Position numbers and translations under genes: made by a program. Below are positions 16,546 to 26,249 of a stretch of 64,000 nt of DNA, one piece after another. The DNA is from Cytobacillus purgationiresistens (GTDB lineage Bacteria; Bacillota; Bacilli; Bacillales; Cytobacillaceae): contig NZ_JAUSUB010000008.1 in the NCBI RefSeq assembly GCF_030813235.1, positions 62,001 to 126,000 on the forward strand. The letters are read 5' to 3'. The notes under the pieces are model-generated. The model was given only the letters and a program-made list of their open reading frames with translations, had not been told where the DNA came from and made no database searches. Each line of letters begins with the position of its first letter. The first letter of the stretch is position 1.

Positions 16546-18204
16546 ACCATATTTTTTCAGTTTTCTCGATATCGTTGGCTGACTTGTTTCTAATTTCGTT
16601 GCTAGTTCATAGGTTGAGGTACAAGTTTTCATTGCATGGCAGATCACTTGTTTTTCAGCAAGCTCAATTGCTTCTTTTAGAGTAAGTGATTCTGGAGGTA
16701 AATTCACGGAGTGGATCGCCAGTTGATATTCTTGTGGTAAATCTTTTAAAGTAATGATTGTTTCCTTAGAAACTAATAATAGGCGTTCTACTAGATTTGA
16801 TAATTCACGAATATTCCCTGGCCAGCTATGCTGATGGAAAAACGATTTCAATTCCTCACTAAACTGTTTCTGAAAATTGTATTTCTGATTGTTTTTCGCA
16901 AGAAAGTATTCTAATAACGGATGAATATCCTTTGGTCTTTCTGATAGACGAGGGATATGAATTGGAATGACATTTAAACGATAATAAAGATCTTCACGGA
17001 ATAAGCCTTCATCCACCATGCTTTTCAGGTTGCGATTTGTTGCAGCAATTAGGCGAACATTAATCTGCTGTGCAGCAACTGCTCCAATTCTTTGTACCTC
17101 TTTTTCTTGGATTACACGTAGCAGCTTGACTTGGGCAGATAGAGGAAGCTCCCCAACTTCGTCCAAAAATAAAACACCTTGATCGGCAAGCTCAAACATT
17201 CCTGGCTTTCCTTGCTGCCCTGCTCCTGTAAACGCCCCCTTTTCATAACCAAAAAGCTCAGATTCTATTAATTCTGACGGAATGGCTCCACAATTCAACT
17301 TGATATATTTACCTTTACGGTTTCTATCACTATGTTCATAAATATACTTTGCCAATACATCCTTTCCAACACCTGTTTCTCCAAGTACAAGGACGGTGGC
17401 ATCTACGTTTACGAGCCGGTCAACAGTATCATAGATCTCTCTCATTTTTTCACTTTTCATGATGATACTTGAGGATTGCTCATTTTCCTTTTTCTTTAAC
17501 CGTTCGATTTCTTTGCGGTAGCTGTGATTTAGCTCATTCGCCTCTTTCAATGCATTTTGCAATTCTATCAATTGAGATAAATCCCTAATATTCGTGACGA
17601 CGCTTTCAACTTCCCGCTTTTCATTAAAAACAGGGCTGCCAGTCAGCAATAATGACTCGTTTCCCGCTCGATTAAATTGCACACGGGAAATGCTTTCTTT
17701 TGTTTCAATCACTCTTTTGGTGACAGAGGATTCCAGTATTCCGCGCTTGATTAATGATTCTACCTTTTTCCCCATATAGTATTCTTTTGGGATACCAGTT
17801 ATCCGTTCCATTGCTGAGTTTGTCAGCAATGTATTACCTTCTATATCCGTTAAGTAAATGCCATCATAAGAGCTTTCAATAATGGCTTGAAGCCGACTAT
17901 TTGCTTTGATTAACTCATCTAATTTAACCATCAATTCTTTCATTTCAGATGAAATAATACCAAAGTAGAGATTGCGATTGAGTTGTGACTCTCCTTTTAA
18001 AAATAACAGCGACAATTCTTCTGTTGCCTCAGCAATGACGACCTTCCCATCTTCATAAGGAATCCAGCGTTTGAACACTTCATTCACATGGTGATTTTCC
18101 AAGTTTTTGTTTACGGATTGTTTTAGTTTATCATTGACTTCTATGATTATATCTTCATCATCCGTCATCATGATGGCATATGCAGTTTGAAGTTGAAGTG
18201 TCAT
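16528..18204 (-). CDS. Sigma-54-dependent transcriptional activator with PAS domain
   Basis: A 558-residue enhancer-binding protein. Residues 1-95 are an uncharacterised input region and about 100-215 a PAS domain (IIESSYDGIYLTDIEGNTLLTNSA). The AAA+ domain follows, with Walker A GETGVGKD at 275-282, the sigma-54-contacting GAFTGA loop at 323-328 and Walker B VLFLDEVGE at 344-352. The C-terminus has a Fis-type helix-turn-helix (TYELATKLETSQPTISRKL). This is the BkdR/RocR-like layout of Bacillus. It stands directly upstream of the operon with the sigma-54 promoter and reads in the same direction, so it is almost certainly its activator. The PAS ligand is unknown; an acyl-CoA is a reasonable guess. 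Confidence 0.93.
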   Translation of the reverse strand: MTLQLQTAYAIMMTDDEDIIIEVNDKLKQSVNKNLENHHVNEVFKRWIPYEDGKVVIAEATEELSLLFLKGESQLNRNLYFGIISSEMKELMVKLDELIKANSRLQAIIESSYDGIYLTDIEGNTLLTNSAMERITGIPKEYYMGKKVESLIKRGILESSVTKRVIETKESISRVQFNRAGNESLLLTGSPVFNEKREVESVVTNIRDLSQLIELQNALKEANELNHSYRKEIERLKKKENEQSSSIIMKSEKMREIYDTVDRLVNVDATVLVLGETGVGKDVLAKYIYEHSDRNRKGKYIKLNCGAIPSELIESELFGYEKGAFTGAGQQGKPGMFELADQGVLFLDEVGELPLSAQVKLLRVIQEKEVQRIGAVAAQQINVRLIAATNRNLKSMVDEGLFREDLYYRLNVIPIHIPRLSERPKDIHPLLEYFLAKNNQKYNFQKQFSEELKSFFHQHSWPGNIRELSNLVERLLLVSKETIITLKDLPQEYQLAIHSVNLPPESLTLKEAIELAEKQVICHAMKTCTSTYELATKLETSQPTISRKLKKYGLHMIQ

Positions 18205-18245
18205 AGTGACCCCTCCTTAGGAATCTAGCTAATTTATGTAAATGA

Positions 18246-18281
18246 AAGCCCTGCCTTCTTATACAATGAAGGCAGGGGCTT
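18246..18281 (-). terminator. Intrinsic terminator of the S9 peptidase gene
   Basis: AAGCCCTGCCTTC at 18246-18258 pairs with GAAGGCAGGGGCTT at 18268-18281. On the minus strand it is followed by TTTCATTTA. It lies between the peptidase stop and the activator start. Confidence 0.7.
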
Positions 18282-18295
18282 GGTTCTAGAAATGC

Positions 18296-20095
18296 TTACA
18301 CATTCACCTTTTTATTTGAAAATTTATTAAGGAATGAAAGGATTTTTTCATATACTGCAATTTCATTCTCTTTCTTAGAAAAACCATGGCCCTCATCCTC
18401 AAGCAGCATATATTCCACATCTCTGCCTTTACCCTGAAGCGCTTGAACGATTTGGTCGGATTCTTCCTTCACAACCCGAGGATCATTCGCCCCTTGGATA
18501 ACTAGCATTGGCTTAGTCATTGAATCCAAATAAGTAATAGGAGAGAATTCAATCAGTTTCTCTCTGTCTCTTTCCGGATTCCCTACCCATTGATCCATTA
18601 CAGGTTTCCAGTCTTCAGGGACGGAGTTGATAAAGGAGAATAAATCAGATGGTCCAAAAATGTCAACGACAGCCTTGAAGTAATCTGCATGCCTGCCATG
18701 AAGAAGAAGCGCCATATAGCCTCCATAGCTTCCACCCATTAATAAAATATTTCCTTTTTCCGCATATCCTTCATCAATTAACCAATCGAGAGCAGCTACA
18801 TTATCCAATCTGGGACCGTTGCCCCAATCGCCTTCTACCATTTTCGAAAATTTCAGCCCATAACCAGTTGATCCTCTAAAATTAGGTACGAATATGCTAT
18901 AGCCATGATTCAGCAAGAACTGGAAGGAAGCTCTAAAGAATTTTCGTTCAGCTGCTTGCGGACCTCCATGAGGCCAGTAGACAATTTCTCCATTATCATT
19001 TTCAGGCTTTGCTTTAAAAAACAATGCTTCTATTTTCAATCCATCATAGGAGGCATAAGTAACGATGTCCGGCTCTACCAGATCCTTTTCGGCTACCCCA
19101 GGAACTGCATAATGCGTCAGCGCTTCCCATTCGTTATTATCATATTTATAGATATTATGGGGCTTGGTCGCACTTCTGCCAAGCACATATGCTGCACCGG
19201 ATTTAGCAACTATCAGCTTTTCTATTATGCTGCATGGTGCATCGACTCTCACTAAGTCCCCTGTCGCCAAATCAAATTGATATAAATGATCTACAACACC
19301 TTTCTCTGAGGAAAGATATAATAGATTATTGCCCTTGTCATATTTTACTGTGTTAAAGCTTTCGTTTTCTAACGCTTTAATTTTCGTGAATTTTTTCTTG
19401 TCTACATCAAATGAGGCCAAATATGTAAAATCCTCATTATAATCCGTTAATAAGTAAATGAGTGATTCAGAGACAAATACTGCATCATTCACAGTATGCT
19501 GTTCATCCGTTTGAGGCGTGATTAGCATATCTTCTTCGCCTTTTTTCACATTCATAAGTGTGTAAGTATTTGAAAAGTGGCGATAGTATAGTTTGCAGGT
19601 TTCTTCGGGGCTTAAAGCATACAAATAAGTTGACGCGTCTTTTCCTTCTGAAATCTTCTCTTCGTGACCAGATTCCAAATCAAGTGAAAACACATTGAAA
19701 AAAGATGGATTTCCCTTGGCGGATGTATAGTAGAGCTTTGTGCCATCCTCAGATAATATAGGGAAGAAATTACGCGTTTTTTTATTATTAACGATTTGCT
19801 TAACCGTTCCGCCTTGCAATGGCAGAGCATAAAATTGCGTATTTTCGTCTCCATCCGTATCGAAGCCAGCAACAATGAATCTGCCTTGCTTATCATATAA
19901 TAGCCCCTGACAGGCTTGATCCTTAAAGGTAAGCTGTACAGGAAATTGACTAGGCAAATTCATTGCCCAAAGGTTATATTTCCCGCTTAAATTTGTGCTG
20001 AATACGACTTGGCTTTCATCAGGACTAACAGAGAAATCTCCAATAGCAAACGTCTTCAGAAACTGAGCTACATCAGGCTTAGGAAAAGAAATCAT
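18296..20095 (-). CDS. S9 family peptidase (prolyl oligopeptidase / acylaminoacyl peptidase type)
   Basis: A 599-residue cytoplasmic serine peptidase with no signal peptide. The N-terminal half is a beta-propeller with TolB-like repeats (FSVSPDESQVVFSTNLSGKYNLWAMN). The C-terminal alpha/beta-hydrolase holds the nucleophile in GGSYGGYMALLL, the aspartate in VIQGANDPRVV and the histidine in EDEGHGFSK, so the triad is complete. Such enzymes trim short peptides and blocked N-termini. GGAGG lies seven bases before the ATG. The gene appears to be a single transcription unit. Confidence 0.92.
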   Translation of the reverse strand: MISFPKPDVAQFLKTFAIGDFSVSPDESQVVFSTNLSGKYNLWAMNLPSQFPVQLTFKDQACQGLLYDKQGRFIVAGFDTDGDENTQFYALPLQGGTVKQIVNNKKTRNFFPILSEDGTKLYYTSAKGNPSFFNVFSLDLESGHEEKISEGKDASTYLYALSPEETCKLYYRHFSNTYTLMNVKKGEEDMLITPQTDEQHTVNDAVFVSESLIYLLTDYNEDFTYLASFDVDKKKFTKIKALENESFNTVKYDKGNNLLYLSSEKGVVDHLYQFDLATGDLVRVDAPCSIIEKLIVAKSGAAYVLGRSATKPHNIYKYDNNEWEALTHYAVPGVAEKDLVEPDIVTYASYDGLKIEALFFKAKPENDNGEIVYWPHGGPQAAERKFFRASFQFLLNHGYSIFVPNFRGSTGYGLKFSKMVEGDWGNGPRLDNVAALDWLIDEGYAEKGNILLMGGSYGGYMALLLHGRHADYFKAVVDIFGPSDLFSFINSVPEDWKPVMDQWVGNPERDREKLIEFSPITYLDSMTKPMLVIQGANDPRVVKEESDQIVQALQGKGRDVEYMLLEDEGHGFSKKENEIAVYEKILSFLNKFSNKKVNV

Positions 20096-20244
20096 ATTAT
20101 ATCCTCCAATTGTTAGAATTGATTGATCATTCTTAATATTTATTATAGCATGGATCTATCATAATCCCAATGTATACCATTCCTTTCATTAATTAATTCA
20201 TCTACCTTAATTGCAGACTAAAGGCTAAATTTGCCCACAAAAAA

Positions 20245-20264
20245 ACAGCCAAAATATTGGCTGT
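20245..20264 (-). terminator. Intrinsic terminator of the amidohydrolase operon
   Basis: ACAGCCAA at 20245-20252 and TTGGCTGT at 20257-20264 form an 8-bp stem with a 4-base loop. On the minus strand it is followed by T7. It lies just past the stop codon of the second amidohydrolase gene. Confidence 0.85.
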
Positions 20265-20274
20265 GTTGCATTTC

Positions 20275-21495
20275 CTATAAATTACCCGACACCATCTTCC
20301 CTTGGAACATCGTTGCTATTCGTTTAGATTTTCTCGCAATTGCTTCTGCGGAACATGTTGCCTCTATAAATACGAGATTGGCATCGCTTCCTTCTTGCGG
20401 CCATATTTGTTTACCTTCAGAGTTAAGTGGCGTCTTCCCATCGGTTATATACGCGAGAGTCTGCGCTAAAGAGCGTTCATCTGTCCACTTTGATATTTCT
20501 GCTAATCGGCCAGCTCGTTCTAAAATATCACCATTCCCAAATGGTGACCATACATCGAAAATATTATCGCATCCGATAGCAACAGGTACATCTTCGCTTC
20601 TTAACAGCTCGACCGGGGGGAGGTTACTATCAATTGGAACACTAGTGACAATTGTAATTCCTGCATCAGCTAATTGTTCGGCCACTGATTTCACCTGTTC
20701 CCGAGGAATTTCCCCAAGACAGTAGGCATGACTAATTGTCACTCTTCCTTGAAGTCCGGCTTCCTTTGTCAATTTGGCTAATCTTTTTATTGTATAGATG
20801 CCCAAGTGATCCGCGTCATGCAAGTGCAAATCGATTCCAGCATTTTCTGCAACAGCCAAGTCAACCATTGCCTGAAGTGATGCCTCAATATCTCCGTCAA
20901 CTGTAGCAGGATCAACCCCGCCTATTATGCATGCCCCTTGCTGAAGAGCTTCTCTAACCAACTGTAATGAATTAGAACGAAGGAATCCGTGCTGTGGAAA
21001 AGCCACAATTTCATAACTAAGCTTCCCCTCAAATGTGTGTAAAGCTTTTTGCACTTCTTTTAAATTGGATAAACCTACTTCCGGATAAATATCCACATGA
21101 GTGCGAATATGAGTGACTCCATTTTTTAAATATATATCTATTAGTTTTTCCGCACGTTCTTTCGTTGTCGTTTCTAGTGATGGAAGCGTGTTTTTCTCAA
21201 TTTCCAACCGTTCAAAAATATGGTTAGCTGGCGTAACCGAGCGCCATCGATCCCCTAGCAATGTTTTATCCAAATGACAATGTTTTTCTGTAAATGAAGG
21301 CAGAACCAGCAGTCCTCTTGCATCTTTTTGGGGCAAATTGTCTGGATTCGCCTCATCAGCATGCTGAACCTTAGCAATTTTGCCTTCTTTGATTAACAGA
21401 TTAAAGCGTTCCGCCTTAGTGCTGCTGATCAATCCCTGTTTCATCTGGTAGCCGCTCTCTAAAAGGACATTTGTTAACCAAAAAGCATTACTCAT
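20275..21495 (-). CDS. Amidohydrolase family protein (cytosine deaminase-like), copy 2
   Basis: A 406-residue metal-dependent hydrolase of the CodA-like branch. The metal-binding motif is EKHCHLDKTL, with IDLHLHDADHLG, the histidine in TISHAYCLG and the aspartate in IGCDNIFDVWSPFG. The ATG at 21495 has AGGAGG eight bases upstream and is preferred over an upstream in-frame start. It follows a close paralogue with about 25 bases between them, so the two form an operon. The substrate is likely a cyclic amide or an N-heterocycle; this cannot be settled by reading. Confidence 0.85.
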   Translation of the reverse strand: MSNAFWLTNVLLESGYQMKQGLISSTKAERFNLLIKEGKIAKVQHADEANPDNLPQKDARGLLVLPSFTEKHCHLDKTLLGDRWRSVTPANHIFERLEIEKNTLPSLETTTKERAEKLIDIYLKNGVTHIRTHVDIYPEVGLSNLKEVQKALHTFEGKLSYEIVAFPQHGFLRSNSLQLVREALQQGACIIGGVDPATVDGDIEASLQAMVDLAVAENAGIDLHLHDADHLGIYTIKRLAKLTKEAGLQGRVTISHAYCLGEIPREQVKSVAEQLADAGITIVTSVPIDSNLPPVELLRSEDVPVAIGCDNIFDVWSPFGNGDILERAGRLAEISKWTDERSLAQTLAYITDGKTPLNSEGKQIWPQEGSDANLVFIEATCSAEAIARKSKRIATMFQGKMVSGNL

Positions 21496-21520
21496 TTTGC
21501 CATCCTCCTTTTTAAACAAA

Positions 21521-22744
21521 TCAAAGCGCGCCTGCTACTATTGCTCCTTTGAACAAAACTGCTCTTCTGGTTGCATTTCTTGCCACCGCTTCAGCTGAAC
21601 AGCGTGCATCAACGAGCACAAGGTCAGCGCTATCTCCAACTTGAGGCCAAACCTGCTTTCCTTCTTGATTCAATGGAGTGATGCCTCCAGTAATGCACCC
21701 TAACGTTTGCCCAAGTGAGCGTTCATCACTTAAGCCAAACCTTTCAGCCAATGTTCCTGCTTTTAATAGACTATCGCCTTTACCAAAAGGAGACCAATGA
21801 TCAATAATGCTATCATCACCTAAAGATACGCCCACTCCTTTTTCACGCAAGAGAGGAATCGGAATTGTCCTGCCTATAGGGACAGCTGATGTAACTGAAA
21901 TGTCCAGATGAGCCAACAATTCAGCAACTTCGCCTGCTTCCTCATTGGAAACATCGGCTAGTGCCAATGCGTGACTAATGGTGACTCTTCCCTCCCAGCC
22001 TGCCTCCTCAGTTAGAGCCGCTAATCTCCTTAGTGTAAATAGCCCTAGATGACCCGGTTCATGGAGGTGAATGTCAATATCCGCGTTTCCTTCCACTGCT
22101 AGTTCCATCATCGTTTGCAGCGATTTTTCTATATTTCCGTCAACAGTCGCAGGATCGACCCCGCCTACCAAAGAGGCCCCGCTTCGCAATGCTTCCCTTA
22201 CAAGCTGAACCGATTGGCTGCGAAGCAATCCATGCTGCGGGAAAGCGACAATCTCTACAGAAGCTTTGCTTTTATAAGATTCCACGGCTCGCAACGTTGC
22301 TTCAAGGTTTTTCAAACCGATGATTGGATCGACATTGCCATGCGTGCGAATGCGTGTCGAACCTGAATTGATTAGCAACTCAAGCAATAATCCCGCTCTT
22401 TCCTCCGAGAATGGCAATAATCTCGGCAGCAATTCTTCTTCTTCTTCCAACCTGGTAAAAATGCCTTTAGCAGGGATGGTAGGAGCTTTCCATGGTCCGC
22501 CATAATAAGTTTTATCAATATGGATATGCATATCTCGAAACGATGGGAGCATTAAATATTCTTTAGCATCCAGCATAGGCTCTTCGGTCACTAACTGCTG
22601 GTCAGCTGACATTATTTTATTTATTTTTCCAGCTTCCATTCGAATGTGAAAACCCTTTGTGTCAGTTCCGGCAACTGAACCATTCTGATAATTATAACTG
22701 ACTTCTAGCCGAACATTGGTTAACCAGTATGGTTTTTTCATCAT
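21521..22744 (-). CDS. Amidohydrolase family protein (cytosine deaminase-like), copy 1
   Basis: A 407-residue paralogue of the next gene. It has the metal site FRDMHIHIDKTYYGG, IDIHLHEPGHLGL, TISHALAL and LGDDSIIDHWSPFG. Shared blocks with the downstream copy, such as VEIVAFPQHGLLRSQSVQLV and GGVDPATVDG, show a tandem duplication that has diverged well. I chose the ATG at 22744 because AAGGG stands six bases before it; the longer frame begins with TTG. Possible outcomes are one enzyme with two related subunits or two substrate variants. Confidence 0.85.
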   Translation of the reverse strand: MMKKPYWLTNVRLEVSYNYQNGSVAGTDTKGFHIRMEAGKINKIMSADQQLVTEEPMLDAKEYLMLPSFRDMHIHIDKTYYGGPWKAPTIPAKGIFTRLEEEEELLPRLLPFSEERAGLLLELLINSGSTRIRTHGNVDPIIGLKNLEATLRAVESYKSKASVEIVAFPQHGLLRSQSVQLVREALRSGASLVGGVDPATVDGNIEKSLQTMMELAVEGNADIDIHLHEPGHLGLFTLRRLAALTEEAGWEGRVTISHALALADVSNEEAGEVAELLAHLDISVTSAVPIGRTIPIPLLREKGVGVSLGDDSIIDHWSPFGKGDSLLKAGTLAERFGLSDERSLGQTLGCITGGITPLNQEGKQVWPQVGDSADLVLVDARCSAEAVARNATRRAVLFKGAIVAGAL

Positions 22745-22857
22745 TCTCAACCCTTCCCTGTATATGAATATTCTGTTTCTTATTGTTATTTTATTACTTG
22801 ATCACTTTCATTCTATGTTTCGAAAATTAATCTTTAGAGAGAGGCATTTTTGTCAAT

Positions 22858-23580
22858 TTAAGCTCCTGCTTGTTTGAGTATGTTGGCAATCTCATGATAC
22901 CCTCTTGATTCTGCATGTTCCAAAGGAGTTACCCCATCTTTATCTGCAATATGAACATCTGCGCCATGGTCAACAAGTAATTGGACAATCTTTTGATAGT
23001 CGCCACTTCCATCACCTAGTATTACCGCTTCCAGTAAGGCTGTCCAATTAAGGTGATTGATATGATCGACATCGATATCCGAATGGGCAAGAAGTTGGTT
23101 GACGACCTCATCATGTCCGCGGTCTGAAGCAGGTATAAGTGCAGTGCCACCGAAACGATTCGTAAGTGTGGTATCAGCACCCGCCTCAATAGCTAATTTA
23201 ACGATATCAAGCTGTCCTTCTGCTCCAGCGTATAAAAGGACGTTATCTGAGTTATCATTACGAATATTGATATCTACTCCCTCTTGAATTAACAGTTTCA
23301 CCGTATCTACCCTGTTGTTCTGAGCTGCTGCCAATACCGCTGTTCTTCCGCTTTCATCCGTTGCATCAATGTTCGCGCCGGTTTTTATCAGCTTCTTAAC
23401 CTTCTCAACATCACCATTCTCTGCTGATAAAATAATCTCTTGATCCATCTTTTTATCTTCCCCTTGTTCTTTCTGTTGGTGTTTTTCTGTCGATATATCT
23501 TCAGAGGTATTAGAATTCGCTTGGCACCCCGCCATCAAGAATATAAAAAGTATAATCGAGATTCGATAGATTATCATCAT
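22858..23580 (-). CDS. Ankyrin repeat lipoprotein
   Basis: The 240-residue protein begins with a lipoprotein signal peptide (hydrophobic ISIILFIFLMAGC, with the lipobox cysteine), a charged linker, and then about six ankyrin repeats (DATDESGRTAVLAAAQNNRVDTV, HINHLNWTALLEAV and similar). It should be anchored on the outer face of the membrane and act by protein binding. I chose the ATG at 23580, which has AAGGAGG nine bases upstream and places the signal peptide at the N-terminus; a longer frame reaches 23667. It is divergent from a LysR gene. Its partner is unknown. Confidence 0.88.
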   Translation of the reverse strand: MMIIYRISIILFIFLMAGCQANSNTSEDISTEKHQQKEQGEDKKMDQEIILSAENGDVEKVKKLIKTGANIDATDESGRTAVLAAAQNNRVDTVKLLIQEGVDINIRNDNSDNVLLYAGAEGQLDIVKLAIEAGADTTLTNRFGGTALIPASDRGHDEVVNQLLAHSDIDVDHINHLNWTALLEAVILGDGSGDYQKIVQLLVDHGADVHIADKDGVTPLEHAESRGYHEIANILKQAGA

Positions 23581-23690
23581 AGTTGATACCCTCCTTTTCA
23601 AATATGGTATCATGAGAACAATTATATGCAAAATATTAAAAAAGTAAGATTTGATTATGTTTTTCATATACTTTAGGAGTGTTTAATCAA

Positions 23691-24563
23691 ATGGATATCA
23701 GACAACTGCGTTATTTTATTGCAATTGTAGAGGAAAGAAAAATCTCTGCTGCTGCCGCAAGACTTCACATCTCCCAACCACCGTTAAGCCAACAGTTGAA
23801 AGCAATGGAAGAAGAGCTCGGCTCAAGGCTAGTGGAAAGGAGCGGGAGATATTTTGAAGTAACCGAAGCGGGTAAAGCATTATATAAATACGCTCTGCAA
23901 ATTACTCACTTAATGGAAGAAGCGTTATCGGATGTAAAAGCTGTTGGCACCGGTGTTAACGGAACACTGGCCATTGGCGTCAATACGTTTTCCGTCGCTG
24001 AATTAAGCAATACCCTTCATCGATACAAAGCACAATATCCCAATGTCACATATAAAATTCAACAAAATGAATCATCGCAAATTTGCGAGTTGGTAAGAGA
24101 AAGGAAAATCGAACTCGGGATTATACAGATGCCGCTCGACCTGGAGGATTTTACAGTTTGCCACCTTCATACAGAGCCTTTTTACTTTATTACCTCCATG
24201 AAACATAAAGGCTTTGATCAGAAAACAGTCTCACTTTCTGATATTCATAACGATTCACTCATCCTGCCAAGTACAGAGGGGTTAGGAGTCCATTATTTAA
24301 TTTTAGAAGCATTTTCCCGTTTCAAGCTTATTCCCAAAATTACCGGAGAATGTTCCGACATTTCACTATTAATGGAGTTAATTTCTACCGACTTCGGTAC
24401 ATCTATTGTTCCAGAGGCGATTCTTAAAAAACATCCCAAATATCCAATTCAAGCTTATAAAATTGAAGGCGGCGAACAATTATTTACTTCTGTCGGATTG
24501 ATATGGCTCAAGAACCATAGCTTGTCCAGGGCTGCCGATAATTTTGTCCGGATGATTAAGTAA
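23691..24563 (+). CDS. LysR family transcriptional regulator
   Basis: A 290-residue LysR protein with the helix-turn-helix MDIRQLRYFIAIVEERKISAAA...HISQPPLSQQLKAMEEEL and an effector domain from about residue 90 (GTLAIGVNTFSV). AGGAG lies eleven bases before the ATG at 23691; a GTG at 23679 overlaps it and is less likely. The sequence resembles the CatR/AlsR/CynR branch. It is divergent from the ankyrin lipoprotein and could also act on the nearby amidohydrolase operon, but no target can be shown. Confidence 0.9.
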   Translation: MDIRQLRYFIAIVEERKISAAAARLHISQPPLSQQLKAMEEELGSRLVERSGRYFEVTEAGKALYKYALQITHLMEEALSDVKAVGTGVNGTLAIGVNTFSVAELSNTLHRYKAQYPNVTYKIQQNESSQICELVRERKIELGIIQMPLDLEDFTVCHLHTEPFYFITSMKHKGFDQKTVSLSDIHNDSLILPSTEGLGVHYLILEAFSRFKLIPKITGECSDISLLMELISTDFGTSIVPEAILKKHPKYPIQAYKIEGGEQLFTSVGLIWLKNHSLSRAADNFVRMIK

Positions 24564-25381
24564 TAGTGTATTGTTACTGCTGCTTGTACAGTTTATGAAG
24601 TACAAAGGAATATTCCCCATTCATATTTTTGCATGGTTAAGCCACGATAATATTAAGATCGTTAAAGCGAGGATTTAATATTATGAAATTTGCAGGTGGC
24701 CGCATCATAAATTCTGAGCGTTCTTTCTACACCTAATTACCAAAGCCGTTTAACTTCAGATCATTTCAACTGTATGAAAATTATTTTTGGCAAGTAGAAT
24801 TAAGCATTTTTTTCGCCTAAGTTTTATTCGGGGACAATACTGATTATTAATTACTCTTAGCTTCCTATAATCGTGTAGCCTGTCGCTGTTTTTCTCTACT
24901 ATTATTTAAGTAGTAAGGCCTTCTCTTAGCAGCAATGGATAAGGTAGTGCAATAATAGAATAAACAATGAGGTTACCTGTCACGAAATTTATTAAAAGAT
25001 GGTTCGCTAGTATCGAGGAAGATCATTTGGCTTGTTTGAAATGTTTAAATCATCTATTTGTTTTTCAATAGAAGATTTAAACCAGATGAAGATAGATTTT
25101 ACTCACTTTATGCTGCAATTGATATTTATGTTTTGGAAAGGCTAAAGGCTAAAAAAGGACTGAGGTCTTTTGAATAATTTCTTTTTAAAGTTACAGAAGA
25201 TTTTAGCTTCTCCGTATAATAAGCCCCTCACATAATGGAAGGGGCTTCGCTATTGACAGCATAAGTCCTGTACTTTACAAAATTCGAGAACATTATTCAT
25301 ACTTTGTTGCTATTGCTTTATCATGCACAAAGGTTTTTCCAGCGGGATCGCCAAGCAAAAATAACCGCTAAAAATAAGCAT
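24564..25381. other. 818-base region without a supported gene
   Basis: No complete gene is visible. ATAATATTAA at 24647-24656 and TTAATATTAT at 24675-24684 form a perfect inverted repeat. Around 25080-25180 a frame reads RFKPDEDRFYSLYAAIDIYV and ends EKLKAKKG-like before a stop; the SLYAAIDI stretch recalls ribosome hibernation factors, so it may be a gene relic. A hairpin AAGCCCCT...AGGGGCTT at 25221-25247 lacks a clear T-run. Codon-like structure is otherwise absent. Confidence 0.4.
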
Positions 25382-25948
25382 TTACCGATATTGATTGTGA
25401 TTAGGCTCGAATAAACGCTCTTCAGCATTCCTAACAACAGAAAAATTATCTACATTATAATGCCCATGTAGCGTTTTATTGTGGTGATTAATGATATTCT
25501 CAGCAGATAAAACCTCAGAGTCAGTCGTTGAATGACCATTCCCTACGAGGGTTACATCAAAGGAGTTCACTGTAGCAGTTCTAACAGCCGTATCGATGCA
25601 ATGCTCAGTTTTACATCCCATAATCACTAAATGGGATACTTGATTTTCTTTTAAGTATTGAAGCAGATCTGTCTTATAAAAAGCATTGGTTGCTTCTTTG
25701 TCAAAAAAAATGGCGTTACTGGCTGGAATCTTAATGTCGCTGTGAACTTGAAATCCAGGTCCTTCCCCATTGGCAACATCCTTATCTCTTACAAAAATGA
25801 GGTGTGCACCTTCCACTAAGGCTTGATTAATCACGCTATTAATATTGGCAATCAATCTATTTTTCTTGAACACTTCTTTTTCTTCCTGGTTTCCATCAAT
25901 TAACTCTTGCTGAGCATCAATGATTAACAATGCTTGATTCAATAACAT
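25382..25948 (-). CDS. Isochorismatase family cysteine hydrolase
   Basis: A 188-residue cysteine hydrolase of the isochorismatase/nicotinamidase fold. The catalytic triad is readable: aspartate in ALLIIDAQQELI, lysine in FDKEATNAF and cysteine in VIMGCKTEHCIDTAVRTA. Members cleave amides or enol ethers (nicotinamide, ureidoacrylate, isochorismate); this copy lacks features that would fix one. GAGGAG is very close to the ATG at 25948, so the in-frame TTG at 25942 is a plausible alternative start. The gene stands alone. Confidence 0.9.
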   Translation of the reverse strand: MLLNQALLIIDAQQELIDGNQEEKEVFKKNRLIANINSVINQALVEGAHLIFVRDKDVANGEGPGFQVHSDIKIPASNAIFFDKEATNAFYKTDLLQYLKENQVSHLVIMGCKTEHCIDTAVRTATVNSFDVTLVGNGHSTTDSEVLSAENIINHHNKTLHGHYNVDNFSVVRNAEERLFEPNHNQYR

Positions 25949-26060
25949 CTCTCCTCACGGCTTTTTTATTTTTGTTGCGGTATGAACTTCTTATTAAATC
26001 ATAAATTTCTAGTTTTATACTTTTAAAAAAACATAGCCAAATCCTAAATTTGAAAGATGC

Positions 26061-26249
26061 CTATGATCTTATCACTTTCCCAGCCTTTGGTCGTCGGACA
26101 AGTTCACCACCGCAATTAGGACATAAAGAATTCATCCTTTCTGTACAGGATGAGCAAAATGTGCATTCATGAATGCAAATATAAGCATCAGAGTGATCCA
26201 TCATTCCTCTGCTACACTTTTCGCATTGATTTCTCATTTCTAACCCCAT
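26061..26249 (-). CDS. DUF1272 small zinc-ribbon-like protein
   Basis: A 62-residue protein with four metal-binding-type pairs: CEKC, then CIHECTFCSSC and CPNCGGELVRRPK. The order and the C-terminal GGELVRRP match the DUF1272 family of short bacterial proteins, whose function is unknown. It probably binds zinc. GGAGG precedes the ATG. Neighbouring genes are unrelated. Confidence 0.85.
   Translation of the reverse strand: MGLEMRNQCEKCSRGMMDHSDAYICIHECTFCSSCTERMNSLCPNCGGELVRRPKAGKVIRS

Noticed and set aside
25221-25247. Terminator hairpin in the 24.6-25.4 kb gap
   Set aside because: The 8-bp stem lacks a T-run on either strand and no adjacent gene ends there; kept only as part of the gap description.
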